A stretch of 27,062 bases of DNA, taken from contig JAJYAH010000015.1 in assembly GCA_021779635.1 (NCBI GenBank), positions 1 through 27,062 on the forward strand, read 5' to 3'. The notes under the pieces are model-generated. The model made no database searches. It was given only the letters and a program-made list of their open reading frames with translations, and had not been told where the DNA came from. The translations under genes and the position numbers were made by a program. The stretch is from Pseudomonadota bacterium. Its GTDB lineage: Bacteria; Pseudomonadota; Alphaproteobacteria; Rhizobiales; Xanthobacteraceae. Shown here one piece after another: positions 1 through 8,359 of this stretch. How positions within the stretch are numbered: the first letter of the stretch is position 1; each line of letters begins with the position of its first letter.

Positions 1-74
1 ATTTTTGGCGCCTTATCCTGACCGCACTCATCGCAGCCATCAGCGTCCAATCCGCCCTCAGATCAGCTTCTTAA
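1..74 (+). CDS. possible 3' end of an unidentified plus-strand gene
   Basis: Reading frame 3 (first full codon at 3) is open from the window edge and reads FWRLILTALIAAISVQSALRS before ending at TAA 72-74. The residues are hydrophobic, as in a C-terminal membrane segment. If real, the gene would converge on the ketopantoate reductase-like gene, with a repeat copy lying between the two stops, a typical place for that repeat. Only 23 codons are visible, so neither the family nor the existence of the gene can be settled here. Confidence 0.25.
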   Translation, partial: FWRLILTALIAAISVQSALRSAS

Positions 75-89
75 CGGGCGACTTTGTAG

Positions 90-168
90 CCCTGCATGCT
101 CTGGTTTTTTGTTTGACGCGTTTTCTTGCGCGAACCGAATCCGGGGCAGGCTTTCGCTCGAAAACGCT
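90..168 (-). repeat. dispersed intergenic repeat, copy A
   Basis: Read on the minus strand, it starts AGCGTTTTCGAGCGAAAGCC, continues through GGTTCGCGCAAGAAAACGCG and ends in a CCAGAGC-like motif. The opening matches the plus-strand copy at 3613 almost base for base. The first 18 bases can fold into a short hairpin. It lies just past the 3' end of the gene ending at 188. I know this motif as highly repeated between genes of Bradyrhizobium and Rhodopseudomonas; it encodes nothing obvious. Confidence 0.75.
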
Positions 169-187
169 CCAGTTCTGCCCTGACAAT

Positions 188-1129
188 TTATGCGCCGCCT
201 CCTGATGCGAGCAGCCGGCGTTCGCGGGCTCTGATAATGCCGACCACCGTCTCGTTGACGGGTGTTGCCACGCCGAGCGGCTTGCCCAGCCGCGGGATCG
301 CACCATTGATGGCGTCAATCTCGCATCGGCGGCCGGCGTTATAGTCCAGCAGCATCGACGGGCGTGCATCCGGAATTTTGCCGCCCAGCTTGCGGATGTG
401 CTCGATCGGATCGCCGACGTTGAGCCGAACCTTCGCGGCGGCCGCCACCGCAACGGCTTCCTCGGCACAACCCCGCGCCACGTTCCAGGCGTCCGGATCG
501 GAGAGGATTTCGCCAATCGTCAGCCCGGTCGTGCAGGACGTGCCGGAGAAGGCGACGTTCATGATCAGCTTTTCCCACACCATCTGCTTGATGTCGTCGA
601 ACAGCGCGACCTTGAAGCCGGCCGATTCCCAGATCTTCGCCGAGGCTTGCAGAAGCTGCTTTGGCAGCCCGGCAAATGCGCCGAACCGGATCATCTCCAT
701 CCCGTTGTGATGCGCATGCCCCGGCGCTCGAATCGAGGCGCCGAAACCTCCGACAACGCCGACGGCAATACGATCGGCGCCAAGGATCGGTGCTGCGATT
801 TCCGGCGATCCGAGACCGTTCTGGATGGTCTGCACGATTGTCTCCGGACCCAGCAATGGAAGGCAGGAACGCGCCGCCGCCTCCAAGTCGAACGACTTGG
901 TGGCGATGATGACGAGATCGCACGGCCCGATCCCGTCCGTCGTGGTCGAGGCATGAATCGGCACCGTACGGTCCCCGCTGGCGCCTTCGCAGCGCAGGCC
1001 CTTGGCGGCCATCGCCTCGGCGTGATCGGGCCAAAGCGTGACTGCATGGACCTCGTGACCGGCATCCACCATCAGCGCGGCATAGACCGATCCCATCGCG
1101 CCGCACCCGACAACCGCTATTTTCGCCAT
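188..1129 (-). CDS. 2-dehydropantoate 2-reductase family protein
   Basis: A 313-residue NADP-dependent reductase of the ketopantoate reductase (PanE/ApbA) family. The N-terminus MAKIAVVGCGAMGSVYAALM carries the GxGxxG nucleotide-binding loop (residues 8-13). The family lysine segment ATKSFDLE and the QNGLG motif follow. The C-terminal helical domain includes VWEKLIMNVAFSGTSCTTG and ends with PSMLLDYNAGRRCEIDAINGAI, typical of the family. PanE makes pantoate for coenzyme A, but Bradyrhizobium-type genomes carry several paralogues acting on other 2-oxoacids, so the substrate is not certain. ATG 1127-1129 is preceded by GGAGAG at suitable spacing. It lies 54 nt downstream of purN on the same strand and could be read through from purMN, although no metabolic link is evident. 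Confidence 0.9.
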   Translation of the reverse strand: MAKIAVVGCGAMGSVYAALMVDAGHEVHAVTLWPDHAEAMAAKGLRCEGASGDRTVPIHASTTTDGIGPCDLVIIATKSFDLEAAARSCLPLLGPETIVQTIQNGLGSPEIAAPILGADRIAVGVVGGFGASIRAPGHAHHNGMEMIRFGAFAGLPKQLLQASAKIWESAGFKVALFDDIKQMVWEKLIMNVAFSGTSCTTGLTIGEILSDPDAWNVARGCAEEAVAVAAAAKVRLNVGDPIEHIRKLGGKIPDARPSMLLDYNAGRRCEIDAINGAIPRLGKPLGVATPVNETVVGIIRARERRLLASGGGA

Positions 1130-1183
1130 CTTACTCTCCGTACAAGAAGCCCGACGGACGCGATAATTTTCTGCACCACCGCC

Positions 1184-1837
1184 CTAGCTCACGGCGGGTG
1201 AAATCAGGGCACCGTCGCCACCGGCGCTGCCTGCCGTTTTGCAAACATCGCCCTCGATCCGAATTTTGCCGCTGGCAACCAGCCGCAGCGCATCGGGATA
1301 AATCCGGTGTTCGACCTGAAGAATCCGCGCCGCGAGCGTATCGGCGGTATCGTCATCGCTGACCGCCACCGCGCCCTGCATCACGATCGGACCGGCATCG
1401 GTCTCCGGAATGACAAAATGCACGGTGGCGCCGGAAATCTTGACGCCGGCGCGCAGTGCCTGACCTTGCGGGTCGAGGCCCGGAAACGACGGCAGCAAGG
1501 AGGGGTGAATATTGAGCATCCGTCCGAACCAGCGTTGCACGAATTCGGCCGTCAGCAATCGCATGAACCCGCCGAGGCAGATCAGGTCGATCCTGTGCTG
1601 ATCCAGCGCGGACTGCAAAACCGCCTCGAACCCCGCCCGATCCTTGCCAAAGGGCCGGCTTTCAATGGTGACGGCCGCGATACCGAGTTGTCTCGCCTTT
1701 TCGAGACCACCGGCATCGGCCCGGTTGGAGATCACGACAACGATCTCGGCCGGGAAATCCGCAAGCCTTGCCGCCTCGATCAGCGCGGCCATGTTCGATC
1801 CGCGCCCGGAAATCAGGATGGCGACCCGGCGCTTCAT
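1184..1837 (-). CDS. purN: phosphoribosylglycinamide formyltransferase
   Basis: A 217-residue GAR transformylase that transfers a formyl group from 10-formyltetrahydrofolate to glycinamide ribonucleotide, the third step of de novo purine synthesis, in the cytoplasm. The phosphate-binding GRGSNM is at residues 11-16. The catalytic triad of the formyltransferase fold is visible: N109 and H111 in NIHPSLLPSF, and D147 in ETDAGPI. The length is normal for the family. ATG 1835-1837 lies only 4 nt after the purM stop, so the two are almost certainly cotranscribed and translationally coupled; TGAAG overlapping the purM end may serve as the ribosome binding site. The identification is secure. Confidence 0.97.
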   Translation of the reverse strand: MKRRVAILISGRGSNMAALIEAARLADFPAEIVVVISNRADAGGLEKARQLGIAAVTIESRPFGKDRAGFEAVLQSALDQHRIDLICLGGFMRLLTAEFVQRWFGRMLNIHPSLLPSFPGLDPQGQALRAGVKISGATVHFVIPETDAGPIVMQGAVAVSDDDTADTLAARILQVEHRIYPDALRLVASGKIRIEGDVCKTAGSAGGDGALISPAVS

Positions 1838-1841
1838 CGCT

Positions 1842-2915
1842 TCACCACGCCAGATCGAGATGACCGTTATAGACCACGCGATGCTCGCCCCCGGCCTTGA
1901 TCACCTCGCCCAGCAGCACGACGTTCTCTCCGGCTTCGGTCAAAACGTCGGTGACCTCCGCAATGGCGTCCGATCTCACGATCGCAATCATGCCGATGCC
2001 GCAATTGAAGGTGCGCAGCAGCTCCAGTTCAGCGATGCGCCCCTGCTCCGCCAGCCATTTGAAGACCGGCAGCACCGGAAGGCGCTCAAGATCGATCCCG
2101 ACGCCGAGATGCTTTGGCAGCACGCGTGGAATGTTATCGGTAAAGCCGCCGCCAGTAATGTGGGCGAGGCCCTTGACCGCGCCGGTTTCGCGGATCGCGC
2201 GCAGGCAAGATCTGACATAGAGCCGCGTCGGCGTCAGCAGCGCGCCGCCCAGCGTCATGACCGGTGAAAACGGCGCCGGCGCCTCGAAGCCGATACCCGA
2301 CGCCGCGACAATCTTGCGGACCAGCGAAAATCCGTTGGAGTGAACGCCCGACGAGGCAAGACCGATCACCGCGTCCCCGGCCGCAATGTCAGGCCGCGGC
2401 AACAGCGTGCCGCGCTCGGCTGCCCCAACGGCAAAACCCGCAAGGTCGTAGTCGCCGTCCTTATAGAGACCCGGCATTTCGGCGGTTTCGCCGCCGATCA
2501 GCGCGCAACCGGATTCGCGGCAGCCCTCCGCTACTCCGGCAACGATGGCGGCGGCCGCCTCCGGATCGAGCTTGCCGCAGGCAAAATAATCCAGAAAGAA
2601 CAGCGGCTCAGCGCCCTGCACGACCAGATCGTTGACCGACATCGCGACCAGGTCGATGCCGATGCTGCCGTGCAGGCCGGTTTCGATTGCGATCTTGACC
2701 TTGGTGCCGACGCCATCGGTTGCGGCGACCAGAACCGGGTCCTGGAAGCCGGCGGCCTTCAGATCGAACAATCCGCCGAACCCGCCGATTTCGGCGTCGG
2801 CGCCCGCGCGTGCCGTCGCCCGAACCAACGGCTTGATCAGATCGACCAGCCGATTGCCCGCATCGATATCGACGCCGGAATCCGCGTAAGTGAGCCCGTT
2901 GTTGCGGTCGACCAT
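1842..2915 (-). CDS. purM: phosphoribosylformylglycinamidine cyclo-ligase (AIR synthetase)
   Basis: A 357-residue enzyme that closes formylglycinamidine ribonucleotide to aminoimidazole ribonucleotide with ATP, the fifth step of purine synthesis. Family motifs are present in order: [14 protein letters not shown] near the N-terminus, the glycine-rich [19 protein letters not shown], the conserved [45 protein letters not shown], and [16 protein letters not shown]. The frame is open upstream to 2990, but I prefer ATG 2913-2915 ([17 protein letters not shown]). That start gives the usual family length and has GGAACAGG upstream, while the extra 25 residues resemble no PurM. It is the first gene of the purM-purN pair and is divergent from the phosphatidyltransferase gene at 3072. 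Confidence 0.96.
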   Translation of the reverse strand: MVDRNNGLTYADSGVDIDAGNRLVDLIKPLVRATARAGADAEIGGFGGLFDLKAAGFQDPVLVAATDGVGTKVKIAIETGLHGSIGIDLVAMSVNDLVVQGAEPLFFLDYFACGKLDPEAAAAIVAGVAEGCRESGCALIGGETAEMPGLYKDGDYDLAGFAVGAAERGTLLPRPDIAAGDAVIGLASSGVHSNGFSLVRKIVAASGIGFEAPAPFSPVMTLGGALLTPTRLYVRSCLRAIRETGAVKGLAHITGGGFTDNIPRVLPKHLGVGIDLERLPVLPVFKWLAEQGRIAELELLRTFNCGIGMIAIVRSDAIAEVTDVLTEAGENVVLLGEVIKAGGEHRVVYNGHLDLAW

Positions 2916-3071
2916 GGCCTGTTCCAGATGATGGCGGCTGGTTACGTCGGAATCCGCCAGTGTGCAATGCCTCGCAAGCCGCCGCTGCATATACTATGTA
3001 GACAACAACCGGTCCGGGCTGCAAAGGGCCGGATCTTGCACGAAATCAGGCCGGTAGCCGGGAAGCGCCGC
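2916..3071. promoter_or_regulatory. divergent intergenic region between purM and the phosphatidyltransferase gene
   Basis: These 156 bases must hold promoters for purMN (minus) and the plus-strand gene. The only notable core element is TATACT at 2990-2995 (plus strand), in the A/T-rich patch GCATATACTATGTAGAC. The same patch reads CATAGTATATGC on the minus strand, so it could serve either direction. I see no convincing -35 box at 17 nt in either direction, and no riboswitch-like structure. Confidence 0.3.
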
Positions 3072-3614
3072 GTGAGTATTCCGAACATTATCACCCTTGG
3101 CCGCATCCTTCTGGTGCCGGTCATCATCTGGGCGATTGCCTCCAACCAGATGGAGATCGCATTCGCGATCTTTATCGTCGCGGGTGTCAGCGATGCGGTC
3201 GATGGCTTTCTAGCCAAGCGGTTCAATATGACCAGTGAACTTGGCGCGCTGCTCGATCCGCTGGCCGACAAGGCGCTCTTGGTCTCGATCTACATGGCGC
3301 TCGGAATCTGGGGGGCGGTGCCGCGCTGGATCGTCATCCTGGTGGTCTCGCGCGACATCATGATCGTTACCGCCGTGATTGTGTCATGGTTGTTCGGCAA
3401 ACCGATCCCGATGAAACCGCTGATGGTATCGAAGCTTAATACGGTGGCGCAGGTGGCCTTCGCGGCCCTGGTCCTGGCGGCCCTCGGTTTTGGTTTCGAT
3501 TCAACGCCCTATGATCTGATCCTGATGGGCCTTGTAACGGTCTTTACTTTGGTTTCCGTATCCCTCTATCTGGTCGAATGGGTGCGGCACATGAGCACGA
3601 TCGAAGCAAGCTAA
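3072..3614 (+). CDS. CDP-alcohol phosphatidyltransferase family protein (PgsA-like)
   Basis: A 180-residue inner-membrane enzyme of the class I CDP-alcohol phosphotransferase family. The closest functional match is PgsA, which makes phosphatidylglycerophosphate from CDP-diacylglycerol and glycerol-3-phosphate. The catalytic signature DxxDGxxAR-x8-GxxxDxxxD is present with D41, D44, G45, A48, G58, D62 and D66; the usual arginine is lysine (K49, in DGFLAKR), a common substitution. About four to five hydrophobic segments are visible. I start at GTG 3072 (VSIPNIITLGRILLVP) because PgsA-type proteins begin with this segment and GGGAAG lies 6 nt before it. The frame stays open far upstream, but that part is antisense to purM. 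Polar head-group specificity cannot be fixed from sequence alone. Confidence 0.88.
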   Translation: MSIPNIITLGRILLVPVIIWAIASNQMEIAFAIFIVAGVSDAVDGFLAKRFNMTSELGALLDPLADKALLVSIYMALGIWGAVPRWIVILVVSRDIMIVTAVIVSWLFGKPIPMKPLMVSKLNTVAQVAFAALVLAALGFGFDSTPYDLILMGLVTVFTLVSVSLYLVEWVRHMSTIEAS

Positions 3615-3736
3615 AGCGTTTTCGAGCGAAAGCCTGCCCGGGACTTGATCGGAGGCGGATGCTGGTTCGCGTGAAGAAAAGGCTGCAAAAGACTAGAGCC
3701 CCGGTTCTGATTCAATCCGAACCGATGCTGCTCTAG
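3613..3736 (+). repeat. dispersed intergenic repeat, copy B (most complete)
   Basis: It starts AAGCGTTTTCGAGCGAAAGC, overlapping the TAA of the preceding gene, and continues with GGTTCGCGTGAAGAAAA. It ends in an inverted repeat at 3693-3736 whose arms are CTAGAGC...CGGTTC and GAACCG...CTCTAG. The terminal hairpin could act as a transcription terminator or mRNA stabiliser for the phosphatidyltransferase gene. This is the longest of four copies in the window. Confidence 0.8.
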
Positions 3737-3780
3737 ACTGCCGAAATCATGCGCCGGTCGACCCCGGCATGGAGACTTGC

Positions 3781-4458
3781 GTGGCAGGCCGCGTTCAACC
3801 TCGTCAGCTTGCGTTTGCGCTGCCGCATGCGGAAAGCCTTACCCGCGACAACTTTCTTGAAGGTCCGGCCAACGCCGCGGGGCTGGCGCTGGTCGACAGC
3901 TGGCCGGAATGGCCCAACCGGATCATGCTGCTGGTCGGACCAGAGGGTTCCGGCAAGAGCCATCTCGCCGCCATTTGGGCCGAGCGAGCAGGCGCACGCT
4001 CCATCAGCGCCCGCGCGCTGACGGCGGCGGCGGTGCCGGGCGCGTTGGCGACCGGCGCGCTGGTCGTCGAGGATCTGAGGCCGTCAGACTTTGATGAGCG
4101 CGCGCTATTTCACCTGATGAATCTCGCCCGGGAAGACGAGGCGTCGGTCTTGATCACCGCGCGGGCGCCTCCATCGGCGTTTGAGGTCGAACTGCGCGAT
4201 CTGCGGTCACGTCTTCGCGCCGTGCCCGTGGTGTCGTTATTGCCGCCTGATGATCACCTGTTTCGCGCGCTGATCGTCAAATTTTGCGCAGACCGCCAAC
4301 TGGTCATCGATGAGACGGTGGTGAGCTATCTCGCGACCAGGATCGAACGGTCTTTTGCAGCCGCACGACGGGCCGTCGAACTCCTGGACACCGAAGCATT
4401 GCGGCTGGGCCGCCCGGTAACCCGGGCGCTGGCGGCCGAATTACTGCGCAGCGCCTGA
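3781..4458 (+). CDS. hda: Hda-like DnaA-family ATPase (regulatory inactivator of DnaA)
   Basis: A 225-residue protein with only the AAA+ part of DnaA and no C-terminal DnaA-box-binding domain, as expected for Hda/HdaA. Hda works with the DNA-bound sliding clamp to stimulate DnaA-ATP hydrolysis and limit re-initiation. The N-terminal RVQPRQLAFALPH resembles the clamp-binding Q-x-L-x-F segment of Hda. Walker A is GPEGSGKS (residues 53-60) and the Walker B-like LVVEDL follows near 94-99. I chose GTG 3781 because ATGGAG just before it supplies a GGAG site at 6 nt and family similarity begins at about this point; ATG 3769 is the alternative and adds four residues. Alphaproteobacterial hdaA commonly sits beside ppk, as here. 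Confidence 0.85.
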   Translation: MAGRVQPRQLAFALPHAESLTRDNFLEGPANAAGLALVDSWPEWPNRIMLLVGPEGSGKSHLAAIWAERAGARSISARALTAAAVPGALATGALVVEDLRPSDFDERALFHLMNLAREDEASVLITARAPPSAFEVELRDLRSRLRAVPVVSLLPPDDHLFRALIVKFCADRQLVIDETVVSYLATRIERSFAAARRAVELLDTEALRLGRPVTRALAAELLRSA

Positions 4459-4504
4459 TCCGCCGCCTGTTCGCATCTTGACGACGCAGGTGATGGAAAC
4501 GTCA

Positions 4505-4522
4505 ATGTCATCGAAACGTCAT
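4505..4522 (+). promoter_or_regulatory. Pho-box-like direct repeat upstream of ppk
   Basis: The sequence is ATGTCAT-CGAA-ACGTCAT, two 7-bp half-sites separated by 4 bp. This is the geometry of a PhoB box (consensus CTGTCAT-N4-CTGTCAT), matching 6 of 7 and 5 of 7 positions. It ends 73 nt before the ppk start. ppk is a known PhoB target in several proteobacteria, so control by phosphate starvation is a reasonable inference. No binding evidence can be seen from sequence. Confidence 0.55.
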
Positions 4523-4595
4523 GGCGATAACACATGGTTTGCGCCGCCTTCGCCATTATCATGCTGCGGTCTGCCCTGGAATGGACTGAAACTTC

Positions 4596-6797
4596 ATGGA
4601 ATCCGCACAAGCCATTGTAATTAAAGAAAAAGAATCGGACGTCGATGTCGGCGTGGCCATGGCCACGAGCCCCGAACGCTTCATCAATCGCGAGCTTTCC
4701 TGGCTGCACTTCAATCGTCGGGTGTTGGAGGAATCGGTCAATTCCGGCCATCCCGCCCTTGAACGGGTGCGATTTCTGTCGATTTCTGCCAATAACCTTG
4801 ATGAGTTCTTCATGGTCCGGGTCGCCGGCATCAAGGCCCAGGTGCGGGAGGGCATCGCCGAGCGCAGTCCGGACGGCCTGACCCCCGCCGAACAACTCGT
4901 CCTCATCAACGAGACGGTTTCGAAGCTCGCCTCCGACCAGCAGGCGATCTGGCGCGATCTGCGCGGCATCCTCGCCGAGGTCGGAATCGTTCTCGTGGAT
5001 GGCCGCGACGTGACCAAGACCGAGCGCGCCTGGATCGAGGATCATTTCCTTCACAATATTTTCCCGCTGCTGACGCCGCTGGCGATCGATCCGGCGCACC
5101 CCTCTCCGTTCATCCCGAGCCTCGGATTTACCGTCGCGCTGCATCTGGCGCGCGTCTCCGACGGCAAGCCGATGAACGCGCTGATCCGCATGCCCGGCAA
5201 GATCGATCGCTTCATTCGCATGCCCACGGGCAAGGACGGCGCCGTGCGATTGATTACCCTGGAGCAAGCGACCGGCTTGTTCATCGGCCGGCTGTTCCCC
5301 GGCTATACCGTCAAAGGCCAGGGTGCTTTCCGCATCATCAGGGACTCCGAACTCGAGATCGAGGAAGAGGCGGAAGATCTGGTCCGGCTGTTCGAAACCG
5401 CGCTGAAGCGGCGGCGGCGGGGATCGGTGATCCGGCTTGAAATCGAAGCGAAGATGCCGGAAGAACTGCGCGCTTTCGTGCAACGCGCCCTCTCCACCGC
5501 CGACGACGAGGTTCTGCTGGTCGACGGCGTGCTGGCGATGAACGAGCTGTCGCAACTGACCCGGCTCGACCGGCCCGATCTCGAATTCGTACCCTATGTG
5601 CCGCGTCATCCCGAGCGCGTGCGCGATCATGGCGGCGATATCTTCGCCGCGATCCGGCAAAAGGATCTGATCGTTCATCATCCCTACGAATCGTTCGACG
5701 TCGTCGTGCAGTTCCTGCAACAGGCCGCCCGCGACCCGGACGTCGTCGCCATCAAGCAGACGCTCTATCGCACCTCGAACAACTCGCCGATCGTGCGGGC
5801 GCTCGCCGAGGCCGCGGAGGCCGGAAAGTCGGTGACCGCGCTGATCGAACTCAAGGCGCGGTTCGATGAGGAAGCCAACATCCGCTGGGCGCGCGATCTC
5901 GAACGCGCCGGCGTGCAGGTGGTGTATGGATTTATCGAACTGAAAACCCACGCCAAGCTGTCGCTTATCGTGCGCCGCGAGGGCGGCAGCCTCACGACCT
6001 ACGTCCACACCGGCACCGGCAACTATCATCCGGTCACCGCGCGCATCTACACCGACCTATCCTATTTCACGTCCGATCCGGTCATCGGGCGCGACGCCGC
6101 GCGGGTGTTCAACTACATCACCGGCTATGCCGAACCGAGTGATATCGAGAAGATGGCGGTTTCGCCGCTCACCCTGCGCAAGCGGATGCTCGAGCACATT
6201 CGCGGCGAGACCGGCTATGCCCGTCACGGCAAGCCGGCGGCGATCTGGCTGAAGATGAACTCGCTGGTCGATCCGGATATCATCGACGCACTATACGAGG
6301 CGTCGCAGGCCGGCGTGTCGGTCGAGCTGGTGGTGCGCGGAATTTGTTGTCTGCGGCCGGGCATTCCCGGACTTTCGGAGAATATCCGCGTCAAATCCAT
6401 CATCGGCCGTTTCCTCGAACATGGCCGGATCTACTGTTTCGGGATGGGACAAGGGCTGCCCAGCGCAAAAGCTGCTGTGTATATCTCGTCCGCCGATATG
6501 ATGCCGCGTAACCTCGACCGGCGCGTCGAAATCCTTTGCCCGCTGCAAAATCCTACGGTGCATCAGCAGGTTCTCGAACAGATCATGGTCGCGAATCTGA
6601 AGGATACCGAACAGAGCTGGCAGTTGTTGCCGGACGGGTCGTCAACGCGTATGAAGGCCGCGAAGGGCGAAGAGCCTTTCAATCTGCATAATTACTTCAT
6701 GACCAATCCGAGTTTGTCAGGCCGTGGAAAGTCGCTTAAGGAATCTTCGCCGCGCCGCCTCACGCGCCGTACCGAACGTCAGCAATCATCATCATAA
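4596..6797 (+). CDS. ppk: polyphosphate kinase 1
   Basis: A 733-residue PPK1 that reversibly polymerises the gamma-phosphate of ATP into inorganic polyphosphate. The four-domain family architecture is recognisable: an N-terminal domain ([19 protein letters not shown]), a head domain, and two phospholipase-D-like C-terminal domains. Both active-site histidines are present at the correct 19-residue spacing: H452 in KTHAKL (autophosphorylated H435 in E. coli) and H471 in HTGTGNYH (E. coli H454). The length is slightly above the E. coli enzyme, mainly because of a short N-terminal extension and a polar C-terminal tail. ATG 4596 is used. The exopolyphosphatase gene follows after 12 nt, with its Shine-Dalgarno sequence overlapping the ppk stop. 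A Pho-box-like repeat sits upstream. Confidence 0.98.
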   Translation: MESAQAIVIKEKESDVDVGVAMATSPERFINRELSWLHFNRRVLEESVNSGHPALERVRFLSISANNLDEFFMVRVAGIKAQVREGIAERSPDGLTPAEQLVLINETVSKLASDQQAIWRDLRGILAEVGIVLVDGRDVTKTERAWIEDHFLHNIFPLLTPLAIDPAHPSPFIPSLGFTVALHLARVSDGKPMNALIRMPGKIDRFIRMPTGKDGAVRLITLEQATGLFIGRLFPGYTVKGQGAFRIIRDSELEIEEEAEDLVRLFETALKRRRRGSVIRLEIEAKMPEELRAFVQRALSTADDEVLLVDGVLAMNELSQLTRLDRPDLEFVPYVPRHPERVRDHGGDIFAAIRQKDLIVHHPYESFDVVVQFLQQAARDPDVVAIKQTLYRTSNNSPIVRALAEAAEAGKSVTALIELKARFDEEANIRWARDLERAGVQVVYGFIELKTHAKLSLIVRREGGSLTTYVHTGTGNYHPVTARIYTDLSYFTSDPVIGRDAARVFNYITGYAEPSDIEKMAVSPLTLRKRMLEHIRGETGYARHGKPAAIWLKMNSLVDPDIIDALYEASQAGVSVELVVRGICCLRPGIPGLSENIRVKSIIGRFLEHGRIYCFGMGQGLPSAKAAVYISSADMMPRNLDRRVEILCPLQNPTVHQQVLEQIMVANLKDTEQSWQLLPDGSSTRMKAAKGEEPFNLHNYFMTNPSLSGRGKSLKESSPRRLTRRTERQQSSS

Positions 6798-6809
6798 GGG
6801 GCTTTCACG

Positions 6810-8312
6810 GTGAAGCGGCCGCGTAAACGCGCATCCAGCGTCGCGGTCATCGACATCGGTTCGAATTCGGTGCGTCTCGTCGTCTATGAATCGATGACGC
6901 GGAGCCTCGTCTCCATCTTCAACGAGAAAACCCTCTGCGGACTCGGGCGCGAGGTCCAGACCACCGGCCTGCTGGCGCCGGACGCGGTCGCCAAGGCCCT
7001 GACGTCGTTGCGGCGTTTTCGCGCCTTGTGCCGGATCATGAAAGTCGGCAGCGTCCACGCGATCGCCACCGCAGCGTGTCGCGACGCCACCAACGGTCCT
7101 GATTTCATCGCCAAGGCGGAACGCATCTGCGGCGTGCCGATCGAAATCCTGTCGGGCCCGCGTGAAGCGAAATTATCCGCACTCGGCGTTATTTCCGGCG
7201 TTCACAAGCCGGACGGCATCGTCGGCGATCTCGGCGGCGGCTCGCTGGAGCTGATCGACGTGCGCGGCAACCGCGTTCATAGCGGCGTGACCCTGCCGCT
7301 CGGAAGTCTGGCATTGCAGGACGCATCGCAAAAATCGCTGAAGCGCGCCGAACGCATCGTCGAGGCCGACCTTTCGGAGGTCGCCCAGCTCAAGGCCGGC
7401 CGCGGTCGCGCCTTCTATGCGGTCGGAGGTACCTGGCGATCGCTGGCGCGTATCCACATCATCCAGAGCGGTTACCCGTTGCGAGTGATGCACGGCTATT
7501 CGATACCGGCGGCGGACGCGCTCGACTTCGCCCAGCGTCTGCGCCGCCTCGCGTCGGCAAACATGCTGGCCAACATCGAAATCGTTGCCGACGCACGGCG
7601 GCCATTGCTGACCTATGCCGCGCTGGTTCTCGAACATATCATCAGCGTCGCCAAGCCGAAGACCATCGTGTTCTCGACTTTCGGGGTGCGCGAAGGCCTG
7701 CTCTACGAGATGCTGCCTGCGGCCGAGCGTTCCAGGGACGGGTTGATTTGTGCTGCGCAAACCCTGAATGAGCTGCTGTCGCGGTCCGCCCGCCACGCCG
7801 AAGAATTGATCGGATGGACCGATCGTTTCGTCAGGGTGGTCAAGCTTCGGGAGACCGACGAGGATCGCCGGCTGCGCCACGCCGCTTGCCTGCTGTCGGA
7901 CATCGGCTGGCGGGTGCATCCCGACTATCGCGGCGAGCAGACGCTCAATCTCATCACCAACGGCAATTTCGGCGCGATCAGCCATCAAGGCAGGGCTTTC
8001 ATCGCGCTTTCGGTATTCTACCGTTATGCCGGCCTGAGTGAGGAAAACGAACCGCCGGCGCTGATTCATGAACTGGTGCCGCCCGCGATGGTCGAGCGTG
8101 CGCGCGTTCTCGGCGCGGCTTTTCGCGTCGCCCATCTGATATCGGCGGCGCGACCGGGCGTCTTGCCGGCGATCCACTTTCGAAGCCGCGGCCGCAAGCT
8201 CATGCTGGTGTTCGAACACAAAATGGTCGATCTGGTTGCCGATCGCGTCGGCAGCCGTTTCAAGCAGTTGGCGCGATTGGTCGGCCGCTCCGGATCGATC
8301 GTCAGAAGCTGA
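6810..8312 (+). CDS. ppx: exopolyphosphatase / Ppx-GppA family phosphatase
   Basis: A 500-residue member of the Ppx/GppA family of the ASKHA fold, which removes terminal phosphates from polyphosphate and, in some members, converts pppGpp to ppGpp. The N-terminal phosphate-binding loop is VIDIGSNSVRLVVYE (from about residue 13). ATAACRDATNG and the second phosphate loop GDLGGGSLELID follow. The C-terminal part (around VRLRHAACLLSDIGWRVHPDYR-type sequence) corresponds to the helical HD-like domain of longer Ppx proteins. GTG 6810 is preceded by AAGGGG at 8 nt. Gene order ppk-ppx with 12 nt between points to one transcript and coupled synthesis and degradation of polyphosphate. The split between polyphosphate and pppGpp as substrate cannot be decided here. 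Confidence 0.95.
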   Translation: MKRPRKRASSVAVIDIGSNSVRLVVYESMTRSLVSIFNEKTLCGLGREVQTTGLLAPDAVAKALTSLRRFRALCRIMKVGSVHAIATAACRDATNGPDFIAKAERICGVPIEILSGPREAKLSALGVISGVHKPDGIVGDLGGGSLELIDVRGNRVHSGVTLPLGSLALQDASQKSLKRAERIVEADLSEVAQLKAGRGRAFYAVGGTWRSLARIHIIQSGYPLRVMHGYSIPAADALDFAQRLRRLASANMLANIEIVADARRPLLTYAALVLEHIISVAKPKTIVFSTFGVREGLLYEMLPAAERSRDGLICAAQTLNELLSRSARHAEELIGWTDRFVRVVKLRETDEDRRLRHAACLLSDIGWRVHPDYRGEQTLNLITNGNFGAISHQGRAFIALSVFYRYAGLSEENEPPALIHELVPPAMVERARVLGAAFRVAHLISAARPGVLPAIHFRSRGRKLMLVFEHKMVDLVADRVGSRFKQLARLVGRSGSIVRS

Positions 8313-8359
8313 AGCACCGTTCGGACGACCAAGCTGCCAGTATCCGATCCGGTCGCGCG

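Noticed and set aside
2340..3071. N-terminal extension of the phosphatidyltransferase frame by 244 codons
   Set aside because: This part is antisense to purM and has shadow-type composition. The PgsA-type N-terminus starts at GTG 3072 with a good ribosome binding site.
4326..6029. 567-codon open frame antisense to ppk
   Set aside because: It lies opposite PPK1, whose motifs are intact, and its translation is rich in Arg, His, Asp and Gly without recognisable domains. Long antisense frames are common in high-GC coding DNA.
7173..8219. 348-codon open frame antisense to ppx
   Set aside because: It mirrors the codon pattern of ppx, has low-complexity Arg/Gln/Asp-rich composition and no family resemblance.
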